DNA of 18,881 nt, taken from NCBI GenBank assembly GCA_964616755.1, contig CAZTSI010000057.1:1-18881 (forward strand), given 5' to 3'. Position numbers and translations under genes: made by a program. Shown piece by piece: positions 7,038 through 14,900 of the stretch. The notes under the pieces are model-generated. The model made no database searches, was not told where the DNA came from, and was given only the letters and a program-made list of their open reading frames with translations. Numbering within the stretch: position 1 is the first letter of the stretch; each line of letters begins with the position of its first letter. The DNA comes from CAYNFR01 sp964616755. Its GTDB lineage: Bacteria; Bacteroidota; Bacteroidia; Chitinophagales; Saprospiraceae.

Positions 7038-10000
7038 ATGGCATTTACGAATAAATTATTAAACAAGCAGACGGCTGATTTTGATTCAATTACGATCAGT
7101 CTCTGTTCCCCTGACTCGATATTAGAGCGGTCTCATGGTGAAGTTTTAAAGCCCGAGACTATCAATTATCGATCATATAAGCCAGAGCGTGATGGGCTCT
7201 TTTGTGAGCGAATATTCGGCCCTGTTAAAGATTATGAATGCTACTGCGGAAAGTATAAGCGTATCCGTTATAAGGGTATCGTTTGTGATAGATGTGGCGT
7301 AGAGGTCACCGAAAAAAAGGTGAGAAGAGAGCGCAGTGGTCACATTAGATTGGTAGTTCCTGTGGTACACATCTGGTTCTTCAAATCACTCCCGAACAAG
7401 ATTGGTTATCTTTTAGGATTATCATCAAAAAATTTGGAGTCGATTATCTATTATGAGCGCTATGTGGTAGTGCAGCCTGGTATCAAAGAAGGTGAATTTA
7501 CCAAGTTAGACCTCTTAACAGAAGAAGAATACTTTGAAGTTCTAGACTCATTGCCTAAGGACAATAACATGTTAGATGATAAAGATCCTAACAAATTTAT
7601 CGCCCAGATGGGTGCTGAAGGTGTAAAAAGTCTCCTAGAAAGGTTGGATTTGGATCAATTGTCTTACGATTTGCGCCACCAAGCGGCTACAGAAACATCA
7701 CAACAAAGAAAATCTGAAGCTCTAAAGCGACTTAAAGTCGTTGAAGCATTCAGAGACGGAAATGCATCGATGGAGAATAAGCCTGAGTGGACTATTATCG
7801 ATTATTTGCCCGTTATTCCACCAGAACTTAGACCTCTCGTCCCTCTAGATGGGGGTAGATTCGCCAGTTCTGACTTGAATGATCTTTACAGACGAGTCAT
7901 AATACGTAATAATCGTCTGAAGCGCTTGGTCGAGATAAAGGCTCCAGAAGTAATCTTGCGAAATGAAAAACGTATGTTGCAAGAGGCGGTTGATTCGCTT
8001 TTTGACAACTCGCGTAAGTCAAATGCCGTAAAAGCAGAAGGCGGTCGATCACTAAAATCACTCAGCGATATTCTAAAAGGTAAGCAGGGACGTTTTCGTC
8101 AAAACTTATTGGGTAAAAGAGTAGACTACTCAGGTCGTTCGGTCATTGTAGTAGGCCCTACGCTTAAATTACACGAATGTGGTCTTCCTAAGGGAATGGC
8201 CTCAGAATTGTTTAAACCGTTTATCATCAGAAAACTGATCGAGCGCGGAATCGTCAAAACGGTAAAATCTGCAAAGAAGCTCGTCGATAAGAAAGATCCA
8301 ATTATTTGGGAAATCTTAGAAGGACTGTTGAAGGGTCATCCAGTATTACTCAACAGAGCCCCTACATTGCACAGGCTTTCGATTCAAGCTTTTCAACCTA
8401 AGTTGGTGGAAGGTAAGGCTATTAGATTGCACCCCCTGGTTACAGGCGCATTCAACGCCGACTTTGACGGTGACCAGATGGCTGTTCACGTTCCACTTTC
8501 GCAAGCGGCTATCCTAGAAGCACAATTATTGATGCTTTCGTCGCATAACATGCTAAACCCTCAAAATGGTTCGCCTGTAACCTTGCCTTCGCAGGACATG
8601 GTTCTTGGTCTGTATTATATCACCAAGGCAAGAAAGGAGAATATTGATCCTAAAAAACTGCCTAAGTTCTATTCAGAAGAGGAAGTACTCATTGCATTTC
8701 ATGAAGGAAAGGCTCAGCTACATGACAACATTATTGTAAGGGTTAATGTCGAAAATGAATTAGGGCAAATCGTAAAAGAACGTCTTAAGACTACTGTGGG
8801 CAGAGTAGTATTCAATGAAGCTACACCAAAGTCCGTACCCTTTGTGAATGAATTATTGACAAAGAAAAATCTTAAAACGGTTATCAGTGATATCATTACC
8901 CGAACGAACTTTAAACAAGCAGCGGACTTCTTGGATGCTATCAAAGACTTAGGGTTTTATTGGGCGTTTAAGGGTGGTTTATCTTTTAACTTGGGGGATC
9001 TTATTACTCCTTCGATTAAAGAAAATACTCTCAGTGAGGCACAAGGCGAGGTCGACGAAGTGTGGGACAACTATAACATGGGTCTGATCACTGCTAATGA
9101 GCGATATAACCAGGTACTTGATAAATGGACCTATGCCGATAACAAGATTACAGACTCTTTAATGAAGGAGCTAGCCGACCATAAAGGCGGATTTAATTCT
9201 GTGTTCATGATGCTAGACTCAGGGGCAAGAGGAAGTAAGCAACAGATTAAACAGCTCTGTGGCTTGAGAGGCCTGATGGCAAAACCAAAGAAATCAGGCG
9301 ACTCAGGTGCAGCGATTATCGAAAATCCGATCTTAGCTAACTTCGTGGATGGTCTGTCTGTATTGGAATATTTTATTTCTACTCACGGTGCGCGTAAAGG
9401 TCTCGCGGATACAGCCTTGAAAACTGCAGACGCGGGTTACCTCACTAGACGTTTGGTCGACGTATCGCAAGACGTTATCATCATCGAAGAGGATTGTAAT
9501 ACGTTGCGGGGGATAGAGACTTTTGCACTTATTGATAATGACAAAATCATCGAGACATTGGCCGCAAGAATTATAGGCCGATTTAATCTTTATGATATAA
9601 TTCATCCAGAATCTGAGCAAATTATCTTAGAAGCAGGCAACTATATAACAGAGAAAATTGCTGCGCAAATCGAAAAAGCAGGCATCGAATCGGTGAATAT
9701 TCGTTCGGTCCTTACTTGTGAAACGAAGAAAGGTGTTTGTGCAAAGTGCNNNNNNNNNNCTATGGTAAGAACCTAGCGACAGGAAGAATTGCTGAAGCTG
9801 GCGATGCCGTAGGTGTTATTGCTGCACAGAGTATCGGTGAGCCAGGCACGCAGTTGACACTACGTACATTCCACGTTGGGGGTATAGCATCGGTGACTAA
9901 AACAGAAAGCGAGCACGTCGCTAAGTTTGATGGTCTTCTTGAATTTGATAACGTAAGTACTACAGAGTTAGAAAACGGCAATAGTAAGACACACGTTGTT

Positions 10001-11332
10001 TTATCGAGATCCGGTGAGATAAGAATCTTAGACGAAGAAAACAAAAAGATCCTTGCAAGTCTTCATATCCCGTATGGCTCAACGCTTCATGTAAAAGGTA
10101 AGCGAAAGATCAAAAAGGGTGATATGATTTGCGACTGGGATCCGTTTAACGCAGTCATCGTGTCGGAATTTGGCGGTATCGTGCAATATGATAGTATTGA
10201 AGAAGGGGTAACTTATCGGGTAGAACGTGATGATCAAACAGGAAACGTAGAGAAAGTAATCGTCGAATCTAAGCGTAAGAAGCGTATTCCTACCTTAAAT
10301 ATCTTAGACGAAAATGGTGAAGTCCTCAAGAACTATAACTTACCATTGGGTGCGTACTTACAAGTGGAGAATGGAGATAGTATTTCTGCAGGTGATAAGA
10401 TTGCCAAAATACCACGTAAGTTAGGCGCTATCCAAGATATTACGGGTGGTCTTCCGCGAGTCACTGAATTATTCGAGGCGCGAAACCCCTCTAATCCAGC
10501 CATTACAGCTGAAATTGATGGTGTTGTCACCTTCGGTAAAATGAAGAGAGGTAACAGAGAAATTTTTATAGAGGATGAGCGTACCTCACAGCGACGCAAA
10601 TATTTGGTGGGCATGTCCAAGCACTTGTTAATCCAAGAAGGTGACTTTGTTCGGGCAGGTACACACTTAACGGATGGATCTACCTCACCAGAAGATATAT
10701 TGAATATTATGGGGCCATTTGGTGTACAACAGTATATCGTTAATGGAATTCAAGAAGTATATCGTTCTCAGGGTATCGGTATCAATGATAAGCACATTGA
10801 AGTTATTGTTCGCCAAATGATGCGAAGAGTAGAAATCGAGGATCCAGGAGATACTACTTTCTTAGAAGGTGAGCCGATAGAAAAATATGACTTCCTTGCA
10901 CAGAATGACTGGATTTATGATAAGAAGGTCATTATGGAGGCTGGTGATTCTAACAAACTTAAGCCAGGTCAGATCACGACAATACGTCAGATTCGCGAGG
11001 AAAACTCTTATCTTAAGCGAAATGATTTGAAGTCGGTAGAATTCCGGGACGCTGTTGCGGCTACGTCTAAACCAATCTTACAAGGTATCACTAAGTCCTC
11101 ATTGGGTACGGCAAGTTGGATAAGCGCAGCCTCTTTCCAAGAAACAACCAAAGTATTGAGCTCGGCAGCCATTGCAGCCAAGCGTGATGACCTTGAAGGA
11201 TTGAAAGAGAATGTTATCGTAGGTAAGAAAATCCCCGCGGGTACAGGGTTGCGTTATTACGATAAGATGAAGGTTAGCCTTAATGGTAATCCTGATACTC
11301 CCTTACTTGAGCAAATCGTAAATATAGGGTAA
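7038..11332 (+). CDS. rpoC: DNA-directed RNA polymerase subunit beta' (contains assembly gap)
   Basis: This is the catalytic subunit. The first zinc site is C68, C70, C83, C86. The Mg-binding motif NADFDGD starts at residue 473, so D475, D477 and D479 hold the catalytic ion. The second zinc site is C820, C894, C901, C904. A run of 10 N (9750-9759) follows the codon of C904 and shifts the apparent frame. The downstream contig opens with C then TAT GGT AAG (YGKNLATG), which in this family directly follows that cysteine. The contigs therefore join with a one-base overlap, and the true gene is continuous at about 1427 aa (904 + 523). After the gap come GVIAAQSIGEPGTQLTLRTF (trigger-loop region) and a normal C-terminus. 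It is not a pseudogene. Confidence 0.95.
9750..9759. other. Assembly gap of 10 N inside rpoC
   Basis: Ten unknown bases, a common placeholder length, lie between TGC (codon 904) and CTATGGTAAG. Comparison with the invariant CxxCYG order of beta' predicts that nothing is missing: the C at 9760 is probably the same base as the C at 9749. Confidence 0.9.
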
Positions 11333-11360
11333 GACTTCTTTTAGTCTAAATAAATAATCA

Positions 11361-11389
11361 GGCGACTCTTTTGAGTCGCCTTTTTTTTT
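11361..11389 (+). terminator. Rho-independent terminator after rpoC
   Basis: Stem GGCGACTC (11361-11368) pairs perfectly with GAGTCGCC (11373-11380) around a TTTT loop. Nine consecutive T follow (11381-11389). It lies 28 bases after the rpoC stop and ends the secE-rpoC transcription cluster. Confidence 0.95.
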
Positions 11390-11458
11390 GCTGTGGTTTT
11401 CCTAAAATATATGTTAAAGAGAAATATGAAATTATTTCGTAGAGACTATATCAATCAA

Positions 11459-11486
11459 AACATATTACTTATATTTGTAATATGTT
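11459..11486. repeat. Perfect 10-bp inverted repeat around a promoter element
   Basis: Left arm AACATATTAC (11459-11468) and right arm GTAATATGTT (11477-11486) are exact reverse complements separated by eight bases (TTATATTT). The right part of the spacer and the first base of the right arm form the TATATTTG element. The spacing of the half-sites (centre to centre 18 bases) could suit a dimeric DNA-binding regulator. A chance AT-rich palindrome is possible. Confidence 0.6.
11470..11477 (+). promoter_or_regulatory. Candidate -7 promoter element of the first secreted-protein gene
   Basis: TATATTTG matches the Bacteroidota -7 consensus TAnnTTTG at every fixed position. No good TTTG/TTG -33 box is present at the expected 19-21 bases upstream. 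Transcription would start near 11483-11486, giving an untranslated leader of roughly 135 bases before the ATG at 11621. It comes right after the rpoC terminator, so an independent promoter is needed here. Confidence 0.5.
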
Positions 11487-11561
11487 AACACATCCCAATC
11501 AGTAATCGTCCACTCAGGACAACAGTTGACCAAAGCACACAAACCGAACTAAGAACAATCT

Positions 11562-11577
11562 GTATTCGATAGAATAC
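11562..11577 (+). promoter_or_regulatory. Leader hairpin 1 of the first secreted-protein gene
   Basis: GTATTC (11562-11567) and GAATAC (11572-11577) are perfect complements around a GATA loop. It is short, but is one of three inverted repeats within about 135 bases of the same leader and gene start. Confidence 0.4.
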
Positions 11578-11589
11578 CCATTTTTAATC

Positions 11590-11607
11590 ATTATCCGTGA
11601 GGATAAT
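11590..11607 (+). promoter_or_regulatory. Leader hairpin 2 with a GUGA tetraloop
   Basis: ATTATCC (11590-11596) pairs perfectly with GGATAAT (11601-11607) around GTGA, which as RNA is a GNRA-type tetraloop. The only in-frame upstream start, GTG at 11597, lies in this loop, which argues against its use. The AGGA at 11600-11603, the only Shine-Dalgarno-like run, is partly in the 3' arm, 17 bases before the ATG at 11621. Confidence 0.5.
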
Positions 11608-11620
11608 AGAACCTATTTTT

Positions 11621-14600
11621 ATGATTTTTTATCAACCTCTTGTCCCAAGAATGGAAGATGGTTTGCGCCCTTTATTTGGGCGCATTCCATCTTTCTTGAT
11701 GATTGCCTTTGGCGTGATGTCAATGCAGCTCATCGCTCAAGCACCCGCAAGTAATAGCGTATCTATGACTTGTTATGGTCAGATCAATATTTCTTTGCCA
11801 ACAAGCGGGCGCTACACCGTGATGCCTAGTGATATGGTAAGAAATAGACCCATAGATCACTTGGTTGTACGGGTAGGTGATACTGGGGAGAATTTAATTG
11901 ATTGTCGTTTTGTCAATCAATTGGTAAAAGTTATAGTGCTTGATACCCTCAACCACATTAGCTGTTGGGGAAACATTTTGGTCGAAGACAAAAGTCCTTT
12001 TTCCATTCAATGTCGAGATACTATTTTGACATGTAGTGCAGATCTGCAGTCTCAAAGTCTAACTTCACTTGTAACCATCACGGATAACTGCTATGATCCT
12101 AACGATTACACGATAACATGGATGACGGCAGAAGACGAAAAAGTCAAAGGATCAGGAGATACGACGTACATCCTTACGAGATATTGGACTGTACGACATC
12201 GCCCATCCGGTGAAATAAGAAGATGCCAATCTACGATATATTTGGTTCGTTTTGACTTGGCTAATATTGAATTTCCACCAGATATTACCCTTTTGGGTTG
12301 CATATCAAATCCATTAGATACAAGCATTACAGGAAGCCCCAGACCAAGTAGAGTTTTACTAGCGGCTCAGTGCGATATAGCTTATTCGACCAGAATCCTT
12401 TCAGAATTTCCTAAATCATGTACCGAGATCAAATATTTACGAGAGTGGACGGCACTCGATTGGAATACGAATGAAGAAAGAAAAGATACGCAGATAATCA
12501 TACGTCGCGATACGACTCCATTTGTGATTAATGGTCAGATCCCTTTTAGCCTAGACTTTAATCTTGTCACATGTATGCAAGATATCATTATAGCTCAAGG
12601 GACAATCATTGCTGGCTGTAGCCCCGTGGATTCAAGCTATATTCGTATTCGATTAGATGGCTTAGATAGAAAGGCCGGCGATACTATCCGCGGATTGTCT
12701 GTCGGAACGCACGAATTGATCTATTCCCTAAATTCTCTATTCTGCCAACATCCATCCCGGACTGATACAATAATTTTTGAAGTTGGTAATAGTGGATTGC
12801 CTCCGGTGCTTTCCCCAAGCCACTTTTGGCCTGTGACAGTACCTATTGAGCAAGAGATCGATGTTGATTCTCTCTTCGACAAGGCGGGTATTGCTTCTTG
12901 CAACCCATTCTTTCTTTTGGCGCGCAAAGTAAACGGTCGTTGTACGTTTGACGTCTCTACTGACTTTTTAGCCGAGCTTAGATTTTGTTTTAATGAACAA
13001 TTATGTAATGATGCCAGTGCTGTGGATTCAGTAGAGATAGAGGTAATTGCAGTAGATGCCATAACAGCTCAACAATCAAATGTCGTGCGCGTATGGGTTT
13101 TTCCACAAGATAAGGTGGTGCCAGAACTCAGTCTCTATTCGGAAATCACATTAGATTTGGGAACTGATAATATATTGCGTATTGATACCTCGGTAATAGT
13201 CTCCTTGTTTGGTGATAACTCGGGAAGTATTAAATCACTAATGATTACTGGTTCTGGCACTACACTCAGTGGCTCTGGCTCTATGATAATGTCTGGATCT
13301 GGATCCTCCTTGATGACGGGTTCTGGTTTTCCGATTTTATCATCGGACTTTACTTGCCACGATATAGGTACTTATGATATAACAGTGACTGCTATGGATT
13401 GCAGCGGCAATATGACCACAAAGATTACGCAATTGACGGTGACCGATAGTGCTAATAGTTGCCCACCACCTGCCATGATGGCGAGCTATGTTGGTGAGTT
13501 CCTAACGCTCAACGATCAATATGTGATGGGTGTCGAGCTCTTGTTAAAATCAACAAGCGATGCGCGAGTGGCTACAACGGGGACTTCTGGGATGGTTATC
13601 GAAAATGAGCTCATTCCAGATAGTGTGGACTATACCTTTAGTTTCGATTATCTATTGGGCACGAATTGGAAAGAGCATGTTACTGCTTCTGACTTAAGTC
13701 TGTTGCAAGGATATTTAGTGGGTGTTCATCAATTTTCTGACAGCATCGACTACTATGCGGCGGATATTAATGATGACGGAGTGGTAAGCGCATTAGATGT
13801 TATCGAAATGATCCGTATTATAACGAACCAAAATACTAAGGTTAGACAAGAAGTTGCGCCGTGGTTCTTTATCCTTGAAAATTTAGATGGGGTATATCCT
13901 TTGAAAGATCACTATCATAATAGCATTTTACACGGAGGGATGAATCCTTTTGTTTATCGAGTTGCCAAGAAGGGAGACCTCGATCGCGATGCTACTTTGA
14001 ATCTCCTCCAAGGGCAAAACAGATCTTTTTCTTCGTTGATTTGGCAAAATGACTTAATAGATAATCAGACGAATGAGCTTCAATTAAAATTAGAAAGTAA
14101 TGACCTGCGGGCCGTTCAATTTGCCTTGAGCATTCCAGCAGACAAGATTAGAGCCATTCATGCTCCAGATTACTATTATCAGATAGGGGCTAATGAAGTT
14201 TATTTTATAGGATATGATGTCAAGGGGCGATTTGGTGATATTCGAATTGAAATCGATGCATCCTTGAGTGAGTTGACGCTTAGTGACGAACTCATCGCAA
14301 GAGAGTTTTCTAAAAATGGTTCTGCCTCAGAGCTACAATTAAGAGAGCAACTAAGCTCAGGGCTTATTTCAGAAAATCTTATAGCTTTCCCAAATCCATT
14401 TGATGAATCGGTGACACTGGATATGACAAAGAGCTCATTTGGTTCTAAAGAACAGCTGCGGATTAGGGTTGTTGATGGATTTGGTAGAATTATTTATAGC
14501 CAACTTGCGCGGATGAATGATGCTAAAACCATAGTGATTAGTGATTTAAAGCATTGGTATTCAGGCATGTATAGCGTAGAAGTGATAGGTGAACGATCTC

Positions 14601-14629
14601 AGATAAAAACATATATATTAAAAATATAA
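11621..14629 (+). CDS. Secreted multidomain protein with dockerin-like region and T9SS sorting domain
   Basis: A predicted extracellular adhesin or matrix-type protein of about 1002 aa; I do not recognise a named gene. The signal peptide has a hydrophobic core at 22-38 and likely cleavage after AQA (41). Cys-containing HYR/Ig-like modules follow, including CWGNILVEDKSP (about 115-126), YLREW (272-276) and DTTPF. A Gly/Ser tract with four [T/S]GSG motifs spans about 543-569. A dockerin-like region has one canonical EF-hand loop (D715, N717, D719, D726) after a degenerate first half, then a GDLDRDA stretch. The C-terminal T9SS type A sorting domain (about 918-1002) runs from AFPNPF to the final KTYILKI. 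Start choice is uncertain: ATG at 11651 would give a more conventional 31-residue signal peptide, and GTG at 11597 lies in a hairpin loop. It has its own promoter after the rpoC terminator. Confidence 0.85.
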   Translation: MIFYQPLVPRMEDGLRPLFGRIPSFLMIAFGVMSMQLIAQAPASNSVSMTCYGQINISLPTSGRYTVMPSDMVRNRPIDHLVVRVGDTGENLIDCRFVNQLVKVIVLDTLNHISCWGNILVEDKSPFSIQCRDTILTCSADLQSQSLTSLVTITDNCYDPNDYTITWMTAEDEKVKGSGDTTYILTRYWTVRHRPSGEIRRCQSTIYLVRFDLANIEFPPDITLLGCISNPLDTSITGSPRPSRVLLAAQCDIAYSTRILSEFPKSCTEIKYLREWTALDWNTNEERKDTQIIIRRDTTPFVINGQIPFSLDFNLVTCMQDIIIAQGTIIAGCSPVDSSYIRIRLDGLDRKAGDTIRGLSVGTHELIYSLNSLFCQHPSRTDTIIFEVGNSGLPPVLSPSHFWPVTVPIEQEIDVDSLFDKAGIASCNPFFLLARKVNGRCTFDVSTDFLAELRFCFNEQLCNDASAVDSVEIEVIAVDAITAQQSNVVRVWVFPQDKVVPELSLYSEITLDLGTDNILRIDTSVIVSLFGDNSGSIKSLMITGSGTTLSGSGSMIMSGSGSSLMTGSGFPILSSDFTCHDIGTYDITVTAMDCSGNMTTKITQLTVTDSANSCPPPAMMASYVGEFLTLNDQYVMGVELLLKSTSDARVATTGTSGMVIENELIPDSVDYTFSFDYLLGTNWKEHVTASDLSLLQGYLVGVHQFSDSIDYYAADINDDGVVSALDVIEMIRIITNQNTKVRQEVAPWFFILENLDGVYPLKDHYHNSILHGGMNPFVYRVAKKGDLDRDATLNLLQGQNRSFSSLIWQNDLIDNQTNELQLKLESNDLRAVQFALSIPADKIRAIHAPDYYYQIGANEVYFIGYDVKGRFGDIRIEIDASLSELTLSDELIAREFSKNGSASELQLREQLSSGLISENLIAFPNPFDESVTLDMTKSSFGSKEQLRIRVVDGFGRIIYSQLARMNDAKTIVISDLKHWYSGMYSVEVIGERSQIKTYILKI
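11653..11695 (+). repeat. Strong inverted repeat in the signal-peptide coding region
   Basis: AAGATGG (11655-11661) pairs with CCATCTT (11687-11693), and TGCGCCC (11664-11670) pairs with GGGCGCA (11678-11684). A symmetric TT/TT internal loop separates the two stems and the end loop is TTTATTT. Two more pairs (one G-U) extend the base to 11653/11695. This would be the most stable RNA fold near the gene start and directly follows the alternative ATG at 11651. It lacks a U tract, so it is not an intrinsic terminator. Confidence 0.6.
13247..13327 (+). repeat. Degenerate Gly-Ser motif repeat inside the first secreted protein
   Basis: The encoded motif [T/S]GSG occurs at residues 543, 550, 558 and 566, at intervals of 7, 8 and 8 residues, separated by short hydrophobic pieces (such as MIM and SLM). 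At the DNA level the copies are variants of ACTGGTTCTGGC with diverged third positions, so it is an old rather than a fresh duplication. It probably forms a flexible linker between Ig-like modules. Confidence 0.6.
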
Positions 14630-14676
14630 TATAAAAAATACCGTAAAAAGATTAATACAACATATTAAAAGAAATC

Positions 14677-14684
14677 TATATTTG
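14677..14684 (+). promoter_or_regulatory. Candidate -7 promoter element of the second secreted-protein gene
   Basis: TATATTTG is again an exact TAnnTTTG match, preceded at 14659-14667 by AACATATTA, the same 9-mer that precedes the element of the first gene. No clear -33 TTTG box is seen. The 271-base gap 14630-14900 holds this element and the leader structures listed below, and I see no intrinsic terminator for the preceding gene, so readthrough is possible. Confidence 0.45.
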
Positions 14685-14691
14685 TTCTACG

Positions 14692-14710
14692 AATGGAATA
14701 GATATCCATT
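14692..14710 (+). promoter_or_regulatory. Small hairpin at the predicted mRNA 5' end of the second gene
   Basis: AATGGA (14692-14697) and TCCATT (14705-14710) pair perfectly around ATAGATA. It lies just after the expected transcription start, where a stem can protect mRNA from 5' decay. Six pairs only, so chance is not excluded. Confidence 0.3.
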
Positions 14711-14776
14711 GAACCTACACTTTCCTACCTAGAGAGATACATAGAGCCGTATGAGGCAAATATCAAGAGGGATCTA

Positions 14777-14800
14777 ATGATGAAACGAGCTCCCATCTAA
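14777..14800 (+). other. Possible leader mini-ORF (7 codons)
   Basis: ATGATG opens a frame encoding MMKRAPI with a stop at 14798-14800. It follows AGAGGG (14766-14771), a better Shine-Dalgarno than the main gene has. Its start (ATGATGAAACGAG) nearly repeats the real start of the downstream gene (ATGATGAAAACGAG at 14901). The flanks AGA/GGGA (14766-14772) and TCCC/TCT (14791-14798) can pair with one bulged A, enclosing the start codons. Either a regulatory upstream ORF or the relic of a duplicated gene start; the evidence is weak. Confidence 0.25.
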
Positions 14801-14843
14801 ATACTTCCTCAGACTTAATAAGGTAATTTTTTTATTTCAATAT

Positions 14844-14865
14844 GTCTTTGGCGTTGGCCAAAGAC
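14844..14865 (+). promoter_or_regulatory. Leader hairpin before the second secreted-protein gene
   Basis: GTCTTTGGC (14844-14852) and GCCAAAGAC (14857-14865) pair perfectly over nine bases around a GTTG loop, 35 bases before the ATG. No U tract follows on the + strand, and the - strand side is A-rich after the stem, so it does not look like a terminator in either direction. It may be a leader control element or mRNA stabiliser. Confidence 0.5.
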
Positions 14866-14900
14866 GATCAAAGCTTTATTAACTCTATTAAAAGTATCTC

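Noticed and set aside
9737..11332. A separate gene starting within the 3' half of rpoC
   Set aside because: It is the downstream part of rpoC shifted in frame by the N placeholder. The family sequence is continuous across the junction.
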